NCBI GenBank assembly: GCA_000349905.1
Contig: KB722739.1
Span: 129,495-193,494, forward strand
Direction of reading: 5' to 3'
Length of the DNA stretch: 64,000 bases
DNA from: Volvariella volvacea V23
Taxonomy: Eukaryota; Basidiomycota; Agaricomycetes; Agaricales; Pluteaceae
Part shown: positions 1 through 11,472 of the stretch, piece by piece
How the letters are laid out: every line of letters starts with the position of its first letter
How positions within the stretch are numbered: position 1 is the stretch's first letter
The notes under the pieces: model-generated
Told to the model about the DNA's origin: nothing
Seen by the model: the letters and a program-made list of their open reading frames with translations, nothing else
Database searches by the model: none
Translations under genes and position numbers: made by a program

Positions 1-15
1 TTAAATACCCGCTCC

Positions 16-1452
16 TTAAAAACACAACCTCCTTCTCAACGCCACGAAGAACCCAGTACGAGTCGGAGCAGCACGCGTCGACTTCAGCTGTCTCGCGACC
101 AACTCGTCTCCTTCCTTGTCGTAATCTTCCTTTTCCGACTCTGGCTCAATCTTTTCATTGTATCCGTCACCATGGCGGAGAGAGTCATGCGCTTGAACTA
201 GCGTCGATCCCGTGTTTTCCCTTCTCGGTGCAACGACGACCTCAACGACTCCGACATCTACACCTGCATCGACGCCTCCGTTCCCATAGCCATAGCTGTA
301 CCCGCTGACCACTCTACCCTCCCCACCGGAGCCCTCATCACCGATCCCATACCCGCTGTGTCCGCAGCTGTTCCTATAGCTATACCCAAAACTACTCGCG
401 TTATCCGAGATCCTAAGCTTCTCAATAATAGGCGTATGATTAACCTGCAACGAACTCGTTCGGCGACCGATACGCGACCACCTATTCCCCGTCAACGTCA
501 ACGGCGCCGAAACCGGGAACGGGACCTTGAGTTCCTCTACCACCTGTGGCTCCTGTTGTTGCGCGTGATAATGGAACGACGACGGAGGAGGCGGGGGCGG
601 GGGGGTAGACGGAGGCGACAGATCCGCCGAATTGACACGGAGCAGCGCCGTCCTCGACGACGCCGCCGAAGGTGCGTTATCCCCATCCCCCTTCTCCCTC
701 CCCTTCGTCTTTGCCTTCTTCCCTCCCTCCTTCGTCTTGGTCCTCCTCACTTTTGCTCTCTCCTTCTCCTTCTCCTCCCTCTTCCTCTCCCTCTCGATTT
801 CCCTCTCTCTCTCAAGCTCTTTCTCCCTCTCTCTCTCGGCCTCCCTATACAGATCCCTCACAGGATGAGACCCAGGTAAATCTTCCTCATCATCCGTAAA
901 CGCCCCAGGTCCCAATCTATCCCCTTTCGAAACCACCAAAGGCGGCGGCGCCCAGCCCTCATTCTCCCCCTCGTCCTCCCTCAACACCCCCTCAATCGTC
1001 CCCGCACTCCCCCTCGACCTCCGTCCACCGCCGCCACCACCACTACTCCCAGCCGACCGCGGCCTGGCCCGCGCAGTCCCGCCAGCCCGCGGCTTAATGC
1101 TCAGATTCGGGCTCATCCCCTCGTTGCTCGGCCGGATCTGTATCGTCTTGTTCCGGGGACCATCCGCACCCTGCCTGTGCGCCGAGGCAGCAGGAGGCGC
1201 GATCGTGTACGTCCGGGGGGACTCGGCTGGGGAGTCGACCACGACGGGGTTCGTCGGGCCCGGCACGATGCCAGCCTGCACCTGGATCTTGGGCACGGGC
1301 TTCCGCGCGCTCGCGCTCGCGGTGCCTGGTTTGCCCGTCTGGCGCTGGCTCGAGCCGCTGCTCGATTTTGAGGATGATTTCGGCTTCGGCTTGGGTTTTG
1401 GTTTGGGGGAGGGGGCGGGGTCGACGGTGGGTCGTGTGGTGAGGAATCCCAT
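16..1452 (-). CDS. Disordered, charged low-complexity protein, 478 aa
   Basis: This is a single uninterrupted reading frame from ATG to stop. No enzyme domain is recognisable. The N-terminus begins MGFLTT, which fits an N-myristoylation pattern (Gly2, Thr6); that is an inference. It is followed by alternating Pro-Lys repeats (about residues 13-26), Ser- and Gly-rich stretches, a long Glu/Arg/Lys tract (about 203-255) that could form a charged single helix, and a poly-Pro run near 285. The C-terminal third holds Tyr/Gly repeats and ends in an Arg-rich tail. The pyrimidine-rich look of the plus strand here is simply the complement of this Lys/Glu/Arg coding. A scaffold or membrane-associated regulatory role is possible but not shown. 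Low complexity makes homology calls unreliable, but the length of the frame supports a real gene. Confidence 0.6.
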   Translation of the reverse strand: MGFLTTRPTVDPAPSPKPKPKPKPKSSSKSSSGSSQRQTGKPGTASASARKPVPKIQVQAGIVPGPTNPVVVDSPAESPRTYTIAPPAASAHRQGADGPRNKTIQIRPSNEGMSPNLSIKPRAGGTARARPRSAGSSGGGGGGRRSRGSAGTIEGVLREDEGENEGWAPPPLVVSKGDRLGPGAFTDDEEDLPGSHPVRDLYREAEREREKELEREREIERERKREEKEKERAKVRRTKTKEGGKKAKTKGREKGDGDNAPSAASSRTALLRVNSADLSPPSTPPPPPPPSSFHYHAQQQEPQVVEELKVPFPVSAPLTLTGNRWSRIGRRTSSLQVNHTPIIEKLRISDNASSFGYSYRNSCGHSGYGIGDEGSGGEGRVVSGYSYGYGNGGVDAGVDVGVVEVVVAPRRENTGSTLVQAHDSLRHGDGYNEKIEPESEKEDYDKEGDELVARQLKSTRAAPTRTGFFVALRRRLCF

Positions 1453-3239
1453 GGCGTGAGTTTATGAGCGGTGAGCGATGAAGTTATATAGTGGATGGAT
1501 CCTACGGATCGGTCTGATTTTGGGGGGTGATGTGGGGGTGAGCCTCGAGAACAAATTGAACACCGAGGGGGTTATGGATGCGGATGTGGGTGCGATGTGG
1601 GGAGACGGCACCAAAGAACGGTATTAGCGCTCGTGTCTGTGTGCGTATGCGCTGTATTGCCAGTGCCAGCTAGCAGATGGGGGGACACGGCAAGGTAAAG
1701 GCGAGGCGAGAAGGCTGATGCAATTGTTGGGCTTTGCTCAACAGCCTACACCACCATATATATACGCTACCACCCTTCAAAGAGTACAAGCAACCCATTA
1801 ATGAACAAGGGAAGATCCAAACCCAACCCAACCCAAAACCATACGGGTCACAACGGAGTGTCAGAGCATGAAATGGAGCGTGAACATGAACGATCCCTTG
1901 CAATGTAGGAATGGCCCGGCGAGTCTAGTTGTACGTGTATAAAGTGACCGTTGTCAGAGGGTGAAGAGGCTATCCGTATGAGTGCGAGTGTGATTACGAG
2001 CCACTGGCATGTGGACTCCGCGCGGGTTTGGTCGTGGACCCCATACTAATATATGATGGGGATGCGTCATACGCAACGCAGCCTGCTCGATGCGGTAGGT
2101 TTAGACTCTCGCCCTTCGTCACGAGGTGACGGGCTTCAAGGGTTGCGGGCTAAGAGTGATTAAATGCGGTTTGGGCTTGGGTCGGATCCGGTGGGTGTGC
2201 TCTATGGTTGCAGGGCCTGCGGTCGACAATGTGATGCTGGAGATAGCGGAGTTGTGTCAGTATGGTGATTGGGTAATGGTGAAGGTAAAGAAACGCCTGT
2301 GATGTATCAAGGCTTAGCATACGATTGTACCCGGAATGTTGCCGTTGACGTCGGTAAGCAGATGCATTGTGACACTCGTCCGAGGCGTACCGGTCTGCGG
2401 CCATGAAGACCTTGATCGCGACACAGGATTTGATAGAGGTCTAGGTGCGTGTATAGATGCAGGACATCGATAACGCCATAGGGGGAAGAAGCGTAAGAAT
2501 GAAGTGATAATGTGAGCGTTGAAGTGAACGTACGAGGACCTTACCCTATACCGTATCGCCTTGCGACCTCTCCTAAATCATTCACATTCACGATCAAACA
2601 AAGCTCGGTCTCCGGGGCTTCGTGTTCGCCGGGTCCTTCGCATCGTCATTCACTGATGCCTCACACTCCCGGGCCAACACCCCAACCAATGTGGTTCGAC
2701 TTTGCGTTCAAGCTGAAAACAGTGATGATGATATTCAAGGCGAGGTGAAGCAAGAGTGCATCCGCCGGGGTCAGGCCTAGTGCTACCGCCCGGCATTACA
2801 CTGACGCCGCATTTCAGGAAGCTCAAAGGGTGTTGATGTTGATGGTTTGGATAATTAGGTGCAACGAGCACGTACCGGTGTACCAAAGCCTGATATCAAT
2901 GCAGTCTCTCGCTCCAAGCAAAACTCCCTCGAATTCGAAACTACTAAATTCCCTGATCCTGGACTGTGGCGATTGCGCCAAAATTTCGATTCACTGTGGC
3001 AAAGTCTCTCTCAACCTCTAGGTGTTACTGCATGTCGTGCTGTTAGGCCTCAGACTCTGGAGCCTGCACCTGGGGGTTGGGCGCCGTCGTGGAGGCGAAT
3101 GGAAGGGAATACGGCGTTCGGGCACGTGGGTGGCGAATAGCCGGGCTTTCACACGGCCAAACTCTGCTTTAATGAAAGTCGCTTCAACAGTAAGTGCTGC
3201 ATATGCTGTATTCCACGTCTTGACGTGCCCCTTATCAAG
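1453..3239. other. Intergenic stretch, no supported gene
   Basis: There are only short overlapping frames with no recognisable protein features and no good splice chain. The part beside 1453 probably holds the promoter of the disordered protein (a TATATAG-like string lies about 25-30 bases from its ATG). I see nothing else. Confidence 0.5.
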
Positions 3240-3581
3240 GCTCGAGTGCGACGGCAGTTAGTTGCATTCGGCGATAGTAAGTTGCCAAACTTGTGGGTGT
3301 GGATGACAGATTGATGCATAAAGCACCCAGTGGGCGGCCACTTTTATAAAGAAAGATTGGAGAGCGAGTTTTTCGTAATCAGTGATGAGTAATTTTTTGA
3401 GGGACATTTACAATCGTAGGGCTATAGGACGCCCAAAAGATCATGGTCAGTTGACAGGTCAATGGGGATAAATTGATCAGCAGTTTTGGCCGGGCGGCGA
3501 CAGTACATACTGTACAGGTAAACTAGGCACAGTTGATAAACGGGCCGGTATAAAAACTCGAAAGGGTACGGGAAATCTTCA
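3240..3581 (+). promoter_or_regulatory. MEM1 promoter, duplicated upstream of MEM3
   Basis: The 340 bases before the MEM1 ATG are closely repeated before MEM3 (7440-7773). Shared elements include a GGTATAAAA TATA box about 35 bases before the ATG, and a palindrome, ACAGTA-CA-TACTGT, near 3500 followed by CAGGTAAACTAGGCAC. Conservation in noncoding sequence suggests a recent duplication or gene conversion and shared regulation. The palindrome could be a factor site; that is an inference. Confidence 0.6.
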
Positions 3582-5081
3582 ATGTTGCTTGCCAGCCTGT
3601 TCCTCGCTGCGTTTGCGCGGTCCCTTGCTTCTACTGTGTCCGTCACTCTCCCCGATAGCCCATTTCCGATTCCTGCTTCCGTCGTTACTGCCACTATTGT
3701 GTCATCCCAATGCGATCCTACTCAAACTCGGACCCTCCTGGACGTTCTGTACAGCTGCTTTGGAGTCATCTTACTATGCACTTACATCTCAACCCATCAC
3801 AACATTCCTGATCAAAGCGACTCAATGATCAAAATCACGCTTTTAAAGCTTCAAACGATGTTGTGCGCAATTATGGCTCCGGAGGCGGTAGTTTTATGGG
3901 CCTTGAGGCAGCGGATAGCAGCGGGGCGCATTGCAGAAGAGAATAAAGGTGGGTAGTATCCAATGATGCTTAAACTACATCGGAGTTGACGTGTCCAAGA
4001 TCGTGGGTGGACAAGAACGCACGGTTTTTTTGTCCAAATGGGAGGTTTAGTCCAGCAGATAGAGCGTGAAGGAGAAATAACCTATCAGGTCGTTGGCGTT
4101 ACAACACCGGGAAAGCGGCATGTGAATTGGGGGGATATCAGAATACCACGAATTCCGGAGAAGGAGATCAAAGATCGCGGAAAGGGAGACTTCCTTTCCA
4201 AGGCTATCGTCGTGCTTCAGACTACGTGGTTTGTTGCCCAGTGCATTGCTCGTGGTGCCCAAGGGCTTGCTATCACGAAAATCGAAGTCATCACCGTGGC
4301 GTTTGCAGCTCTGAATGTGATCATATATGGGTTGTGGTGGGATAAGCCATTGAACGTTGGGTATCCAATCTACTTCGACGAAAATGGGAATCGTGTTGAT
4401 GGACCGGTGGAGGAGATTGAGGAGACGTGGTACCACAAGGTTTTTAGGAGCATAAAAAGGTGTTTAGGGGGACGCAGGGGAAGTATAGATGAGAGAAATG
4501 AGGTAGCAGGGCACCAACGGATTTGGCAAGACATGATAGAGTACTCGAAAGGATGTTGGAGGAGGGGTTCTCTTCGTCGTTTGGGCAGAATCTGCATGAA
4601 AGGACTCACAGCACCTTTCGCCGTCTTCAGTCCCTTCCGGGACATGGTGGAAGAGCAAGGCCTTAGTAACAGAGGAACAAGCGTCCACCCATTTTACGCT
4701 TCGTGGATGGACAATAACAAACACGAGCGTACGATGGTCTTTGGTTTCGTGGCTGGAGCCCTCTATGGGGGAATTCATTTTATTGGTTTGATGTCCGCCA
4801 CAGGCACTGAATGGATTCTTTGGTTCTTCCTCTCTCTCTTCCTCTTGTTCCTTACACTCTCAACTGTCGCTGCATATATTGCAAGGTTTCTATCTTCCAA
4901 TCATCTAGATGGTACCCCTGCAGAACCAGGACTCAACATATTCAAAACATTCTGGATTTTTCCTGTACTATATGTTGCTCTTCATACTTTGGTGTTCTTC
5001 TTCGCATTTTATTCTCTTCACACTTTACCAGAATCTGCCTACCAAAAAATAAGGTGGACAGAATTTATTCCCCATATATGA
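3582..5081 (+). CDS. MEM1: multi-pass membrane protein, Agaricomycete paralog family
   Basis: Two exons (3582-3948 and 4000-5081) joined by a 51-base GT..AG intron give 482 residues. Exon 1 encodes a signal peptide (MLLASLFLAAFARSLAS), the conserved QCDPTQTRT motif and a first membrane segment with HHNIPDQ. Exon 2 opens with DRGWTRTHGFFVQMGG, then IPRIPEKEIKD, a membrane pair around QTTWFVAQCIAR and IYGLWWDKPLNVGYPIYF, a variable loop, and three hydrophobic segments before the conserved end SAYQKIRWTEFIPHI. The architecture is widespread in Agaricomycetes, where copies are numerous; no biochemical function is known to me. It is the most divergent of the five copies here. The 367-base first exon length is identical in MEM1, 2, 3 and 5, which fixes the start and the splice phase. 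It is followed in tandem by MEM2, 480 bases downstream. Confidence 0.85.
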
Positions 5082-5560
5082 TAGATTTATATCCTTCAAT
5101 TGCACCTAAAACCAATAGACGTGCATATATGTATTGGGTCATTTCGTCCAATATCTAACCTTACTACCTCCAACAGCCTATGGCGAGCGCCCAATCCAGT
5201 GCTCCATTCATCGAGATGCACGTTTACGGATGAACCCATGTATGAGCTCCGTTCTATCTATGAAGTTTTACTATCTTGACGTGCTATAAACGCTATATGC
5301 CTCGTATTTCTGCGGCCCCGCTCGTCAAACTAGATGTGTAGTGTCCTTTATTTACAGGGTAGGTGTCACAATGTATAGGAATGAGCGCTGCTGATACGAC
5401 CCAAGGATCTGGCTCTGGGATGGGGGAAACAGTAAAGATTATAGTCACTACTAGTATCTGAGATCTAGTCTATACTTCAACGCACGACACCCAATTGATA
5501 AACCTGCCGTAATCGAGAAGGTATAAGGAGATAAAAAAGACCATAGGCAACACACACCCC

Positions 5561-7015
5561 ATGCTTCTCGCTAGCCTATTCCTCGCCGCCTTTGCGCGCG
5601 CCCTTGCATCTCCTGCCCCTGTGACTATTCCTGCTAGTTCTATTCCAAGCCCTGTCTGCGTCGTGGCTGCCGCGATAACTTCTTCTAAATGCGATCCCAC
5701 CCGAACTCGGACGATTTTTGACATCGTGTATAGCTGCATCGGAGTTATCCTGCTGTGCACTCACATTTCCATTCACCACAATATTCCGGATCAGAACGAC
5801 TCATGGGCGAGGGTGAAGGGGTTAAAGATTAGGACAACACTGTATACGCTAATGACCCCAGAAATTGTGATACTGGGGGCAATCAGACAGAGGATCATGG
5901 CAGGGAGGATTGCGGAACGGAATAAACGTGAGTTGCCTTTGGAAGCGGAACGACGCTAGTTTTGACATACCACAGATCGTGGCTGGACGAGAACTCATGG
6001 GTTCTTTGTCCAGATGGGAGGACTGATGCACCGAGTAGAGCGTGACGGAGAAGTGACATACCAGGTCGCCGGCGTACCAAAACAAGGGAGCGGCTATGAC
6101 ATCGATTGGGAGAGTATTAAGATTCCACGGATTCCGGAGAAGGAAATCAAGGATCACGGGAAGGGCGATATACTCGCCAAGGCCATTGTCGTCCTCCAAA
6201 CCACTTGGTTCGTTGCACAGTGTATCGCACGTCACGCGGAAGGTCTCACGATTACCGAAATCGAGTTGGTTACCCTTGCATTTGCAACTCTGAACATGAT
6301 TACGTACGGGTTGTGGTGGAGTAAACCCTTAAATGTTGGATATCCAATCTACTTTGACGAGAATGGCAATCGCGTCGATGGGCCGGAGGAAAAGCGGGGA
6401 TTAATGTGGTGGACAGTACTCTGGAAGAGTGGGACACAGCACAGCTTACCAGAAGGGGAATCCGGTCGACAAGGAGTGGTGAAGACAATACTCGTAACGG
6501 TCATCGTGAAACCGTTTTCGGCCATCTTTGGTCCACTTGGAATTATGATGGGAGAACACGGAGAAGTTAAACGAGATGAAGGCAGACCCACAAGTGTCCA
6601 TCCATTTTACGCTGCGAGGATGAACGATAGCGATGCTGCACTTGCGATCATTTATGGTTCGGTTGTTGGCGTCCTTTTTGGTGGAATTCATCTCTTAGGT
6701 TGGAATTTCCAGTTTTCAACAATCACCGAACGTGTGCTCTGGAGAACTTCTTCACTCATCCTCACCATCATTCCCTTCATCCTCACAGCCGGGTATGCCT
6801 CCTTCATTGCGACACAGAGAGCGCACAATCCCAGTCTACATCAAATATATCAGCACATCGCATTCGCTATTCTGATGCCAACAGGATTCCTTGGTGCTCC
6901 CCTCTACTTTATGGCTCGCGTCACCCTCCTTGTCCTCGCATTCTCCCATCTCCGCGCCTTATCCGATTCTGCGTATCAGAATGTTAGGTGGACGGAATTC
7001 ATTCCCCATATCTAA
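5561..7015 (+). CDS. MEM2: multi-pass membrane protein, tandem paralog
   Basis: Exons 5561-5927 and 5976-7015 give 468 residues with an open frame throughout. It has a signal peptide (MLLASLFLAAFARALAS), the KCDPTRTRT motif, HHNIPDQND, RGWTRTHGFFVQMGG across the exon junction, IPRIPEKEIKDHGKGD, QTTWFVAQCIARH, YGLWWSKPLNVGYPIYFDEN and the C-terminal LSDSAYQNVRWTEFIPHI. Hydrophobic segments fall in the same order as in MEM1. The variable loop after DGPEEK is shorter than in MEM1 and MEM5. The promoter is not like that of MEM1 or MEM3, apart from a short TATA-like GGTATAAGG. It is likely a functional membrane protein of unknown role. Confidence 0.85.
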
Positions 7016-7439
7016 TCACATACTTTCTGAGGTCGTCCAAGCTAGTTCCATCGCGCCTGTCAGGCTTTTTCATTCCGTTTATTCTCTTCCCGTCGTGTAC
7101 TGGCATCCGTTATAGGCTAGAAGTGTAGTGGTGATACTACACCTACTTCGAGGAGCGATACCTTCTCCTTCTAACAGGGACGAATATCATACCTCTTGTT
7201 ACTTAAGCAGATTATGTAACTTTTGAAAAGGTAGTGGGACTGCTCGTGAGCTCATTTTTTACCTTCATCACACATTTTACGACTCCCAATACGAGTGCTT
7301 TAGTAGGGCTGCACTTCGATTGCTCTGTTTTCGCAGTCGTGAAGGTGAATGCATGAAGAGAATACAACTAGAAACGGCGACATAGCTGGAGTTCACACAG
7401 CCAAATGCTCCTTTTTACAGGAGGCTATGCGATGGCAGT

Positions 7440-7773
7440 GATTCGCATTCGGTGATAGTGAGCTGCCAAAATTGTGTGTGTGCCTAGTCTAGATTGGTGG
7501 TTGGCGTATAAAAGCATCCAGCAGGCGGCCGCTCTCATACATAAAAGGTTGCATAGTATGTCTTTTGCAATCAGTAGTGATGAGTAATTTTTGAGGAACA
7601 TCCATACGTAATCGTAACAGAACACCCAAAATATCAAGGTCAGTTGACAGATTAATGGGGATAAATCGATCTGCAGTTTTGGCCGGGGGGTGACAGTACA
7701 TGCTGTACAGGTAAACTAGGCACATGTGATAAACGAGCCGGTATAAAACTCTAAAGGGTACAGAAAACCTTCA
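7440..7773 (+). promoter_or_regulatory. MEM3 promoter, duplicate of the MEM1 promoter
   Basis: This is close to 3240-3581 along its whole length. It includes GCAGTTTTGGCCGGG, the ACAGTACATGCTGTACAGG element (palindrome with one changed base), the GGTATAAAA box and the run into the ATG. The first ~50 coding bases are identical in MEM1 and MEM3, although the rest of the coding regions differ clearly. Confidence 0.6.
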
Positions 7774-9252
7774 ATGTTGCTTGCCAGCCTGTTCCTCGCT
7801 GCGTTTGCGCGGTCCCTTGCTTCTCCTGTATCCGCCACTGTTCCCGGCACCACCGTTCCAAGCCCTCTATGCGTTGTCTCTGCTGCACTCACAGCCTCTC
7901 AGTGCGATCCTACCCGCACTCGAACTATCTACGACATACTATACAGTTGCATCGGGGTCATCTTGCTGTGTACTTACATCTCCATCCACCACAACATCCC
8001 GGATCAGAATGACTCATGGGCAAAGGTGACATGGATCAAGATTCGAACGACGTTGTATGCGCTGTTGGCACCAGAAGTGGTGATTATGTGGGCCATCAGG
8101 CAAAGGATCATGGCGGGAAGAATTGCGGAGGAGAACAAACGTGAGTAGTGGTTGGTGACTGAATATGCTACATCTAACGGATTATAGATCGCGGGTGGAC
8201 GAAAACGCACGGGTTTTTTGTCCAGATGGGGGGGGTTGATGCAACATGTAGGAGGCGGTCAAGGAGGTTATCAGATTGTAGGTACCACAACAGGGCGCAA
8301 AGATATGACCGTGGACTGGAAGGGCATCAAGATTCCGCGTATCCCTGAGAAGGAAATCATGGATCATGGAAAGGGTGATATACTCGCAAAGGCGATTGTC
8401 CTGCTACAAACCACTTGGTTCGTCGCACAATGTATCGCACGCCGCTTCCAAGGACTTGTTCTCACCGAAATTGAGTTGGTCACCCTCGCATTTGCAGCAT
8501 TGAACGGGATAACATATGGATTATGGTGGAACAAGCCGTTGAATATCGGATATCCAATCTACTTTGACGAGAATGGGAATCGTGTTGATGGACCGGAAGA
8601 GAGAAAGCGTGAGGGAGCGTGGCATGACCGAATTTGGGCTGGTGTGAAAGGGTGGTTATCAGGGTGGAGGGAAGGTGGACGAGGTTACCAGCCGTTGAAT
8701 GAGGGAGATTCCGATCAGCGAGGAGTGATGAAGACACTCCTTATGAACACCATTATCATACCATTCAAAGCTATATTTCTCCCTCTCCGAGATATGATGC
8801 AAGAAGAGGGGGAGACAAATCGGTTAACGAGTGTTCACCCGTTTTATGCTGCGGAGATGGATGGAGAGGCTCAACAACTTGCAGTCATTTATGGCTCATT
8901 AATAGGTGTCCTGTTTGGAGGAATTCATCTCATCGGCTGGGATTTCCAATTTCCAACTACCACCGAACTTTGGCTTTGGAGGACTTCTTCGCTCATCCTC
9001 ACCATCATTCCTCTAGGCTTCGTACTTTCCTACACTTTTTCACTCGCATATGGGAGGACGAGTAGCTCTTTTATGGAGGGAGTATATAAAGTAATCGCGG
9101 TGGCATTCGCATATCCACATATTTTTCTTGGCCCTCCTCTCTACTGTGCTGCTCGCATCGCCCTTCTCTTCCTCGCATTCTTTACGCTCCGCGATTTACC
9201 TGATTCTGCCTACCGGAATGTTCAGTGGACGGAGTTTGTTCCTCACATATAG
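7774..9252 (+). pseudogene. MEM3: multi-pass membrane paralog with a +1 frameshift
   Basis: Exon 1 (7774-8140) is intact and 367 bases long, as in its paralogs. Exon 2 starts at 8188 and reads RGWTKTHGFFVQM, then enters a run of eight G (8227-8234). The paralogs need seven G in the ATG-GGx-GGx-CTG context, so here the frame moves by one. The rest (MQHVGGGQ..., then IPRIPEKEIMDHGKGD, QTTWFVAQCIAR, YGLWWNKPLNIGYPIYF, ending SAYRNVQWTEFVPHI) stays open in the shifted frame to 9252. The total exon length is 1432 bases, not a multiple of three. Either a homopolymer read error or a young inactivating indel fits. No other damage is visible, which favours a sequence error or a very recent event. Confidence 0.8.
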
Positions 9253-9294
9253 TCCTGTTACGTGTACGTCTTCCACTCTAGTGCATGTTTCAGA

Positions 9295-9583
9295 TCATTG
9301 TCTCTTTGCCCTAATTAACGCTGTATCGGTGGCTGAATGATTATTGTATGTAAGCTTCACATTATCCTGTCCAGCTGCTTGTTCTTTATCCATGCTTAAG
9401 ATATACAAGCCACCTACATTCCTGGATGCGAGCACATCCATTAGCCTCGGTAATTCAGTTCCCTCACCCCCAATAAACAAATCCTTGATCTCGTATTGCC
9501 AAGTGCCATTTAGATGTTTCAGTGAATATCGAGAGGTTATGCCTCTCGAACCATACCAAGGACGAAATCATTGTAGGATTAGA
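9295..9583 (-). other. Short coding-like relic downstream of the PL14 pseudogene
   Basis: On the minus strand a frame reads PWYGSRGITSRYSLKHLN..., FIGGEGTELPRLMDVLASR and GGLYILSMDKEQAAGQDN before a stop near 9295. The composition looks protein-like (ordered GG and IL blocks), but an upstream part in frame is missing. I do not recognise the family. It may be the 3' remnant of a separate gene. Confidence 0.3.
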
Positions 9584-10770
9584 TCAACAGGCATGATCGA
9601 TAATCGCAACCAAGAATTTGGAAAAGTAGACATTCTGATCTTTGTTCAAAGCCCAAGCAGAATTATCACCTAGATGGAATAACGCATTCCGTAGTAAGCG
9701 CCGTTGATATCTAGAATCGGACGTATGGGGGATAGGGAATTGGAGCATACTTAAACATAGAATACACACCTCCGAAAGCAGCTTGCATTCGGATACCCCG
9801 AATCCTTCCTTCACTGCTATTTCTTCAAATCAACCCATTAGTGTTCACAATGCTGCGATCATCGATAAAAAGCTGCAATCTCATCAGTTTTATCGACGTC
9901 ATCCAATCTAAGTCTCTCGGCAACCGTTACCCAACGATCGGTAGGTAAGGCGAATAAGCCACGGCCAATCGATATCTCACAGTTTAGAGCGCAGGAACCT
10001 ATACCATTGAATAGAGCGTTGTTCGCAGTGGAGCGAACGTCATCGTATCGGGGAAAATGGACATATAATTCCCCGGCGCCACTGGCTCACTACATGAAGC
10101 AAGCGGAGAAGCATGCTGATGTACAAAGACTATCAGGGCATCTCATAGATTCATCCTCGCTGTCGCTACCACCTAAGAATAAAGATACGCCTATTAGCCC
10201 ATTTTAAGAATCAATGCTCGCAATTGCCAGGCAATTTACCACCTTTGTTGAAATCGAAGCTATCCTTGAAGAAAATAGAGTGTCTGAGTATCTCTCTTTT
10301 GCTTTAGAAATACCCACAGGACCAGGAGCGTAAAAAAAGGACCCGTCAGGATGGGCATTATTGTTACTCAGAGCCCGCTTTTTTAGAGGCTCTCTGGGTC
10401 CGAGTGATAATCTACCACCTACTGCTAAGACGTAATCACGAGCACCGGAGGCGTAATGAGGGCGGAGTGTAGAATCGGATAACGGGAGCGAGCTATCAAT
10501 AAAGGGAGAGGTAGACCACCATTGATCACATCCAGAGATAGGGAAAAATATCCTCTGCGTGAATGTGGGTGCAGCATCACCACCAGCTGGGGAGGCATTG
10601 CTACTGGTGGGGAAGACATCACTGGCATCCACGGATCGGGTGAGTAACTTGGAAGCTAAAGAGGATGCTATCCTTGTGCCATATCATGTCTCTGTCTTCG
10701 TTGTAGGTTGGGCGGAGACGACAACCAAAGTGACTAGGAGAAGTATAGAAAGCGCTCGTGAACCGTACAT
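9584..10770 (-). pseudogene. PL14-family polysaccharide lyase pseudogene
   Basis: The parts of a fungal PL14 lyase (alginate/glucuronan-lyase type, secreted) appear in order on the minus strand. There is a candidate signal peptide (MYGSRALSILLLVTLVVVSA), then SGCDQWWSTSPFIDSS and LSDSTLRP, SFFYAPGP, IFFKDSFDFNKGGKLPG, CFSACFM, GAGELYVHFP, SIGRGLFALPTDRWVTVAER, LQLFIDDRSIVNTNGLI, RIRGIQMQAAFGG, and the end DNSAWALNKDQNVYFSKFL. The frame is broken. A frameshift precedes the IFFKDSF block. Two consecutive stop codons (TAG TGA) stand where the family has Trp-Arg, directly before GAGELY. Another frameshift precedes LQLFIDD, and a stop follows NTNGLI. The family assignment rests on remembered motifs and their correct order. 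It is clearly no longer a working enzyme. Confidence 0.75.
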
Positions 10771-11472
10771 TGCATACGGGTAAGTGAGGTACTGAGATTG
10801 GAAAACAAGCAGGAGAGCATGGAAGTCGAAAGGCGACTGAGTCGGGCTTTCTACCATGCCTGGTGCTAGCCTGGTTAATGACATCCGACAAATACGATGG
10901 AGAATAAAACTCGATAGTGAGTACCATCCAATATGATACATCGTGGTCTACTGGACACAGCCCTCTTGCCTCCTACGTCCAGAAACGGCTGTTGTTCATT
11001 CACATAGATGATGGGCACAAATAACCGTGATCTAGGCTCTTCGTCTTGATGAAATCCGGTTTTGGGATGGATGTGTCCGGTATTCTGTTAAAGATGTTAA
11101 CAACACACGGCACCAGATATTGTATGCACACCGCATTTTTTTCTCAATAAACAACTTGATGTCCAAAGCAATCAAGAGAAAATGTTTTATGTGTCGATGT
11201 AGAAACTTTTAAGAGTAAATCAATCCAAACCTTGTGACCATAACCTTCTGCATGACAGGGCGCATCACATTACATAGCCTATTGGTGGCCTGATGCAGTC
11301 CTCATTCCTCTCTCATAATTTGCCTACAGCAACAGGACTTTGAACGAGTCCATGTAGCCAGATATTAACAATGGCCGGGTCCTACACATACACTCTAGCG
11401 CCCTATCGTGCCAATCAATATCCCAAGATTGCTAATTCAACAAGTCTAAACTGAACACAGTGTTACGCATTA

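Noticed and set aside
358..899. Plus-strand frames rich in Arg, Leu, Ser and Pro
   Set aside because: They are the complement of the long minus-strand low-complexity gene and have no independent features.
10204..10632. A 142-residue secreted protein as a stand-alone gene
   Set aside because: The frame is the first part of the PL14 pseudogene; its end (after YSDTLFSS) is an out-of-frame reading of the IFFKDSF block.
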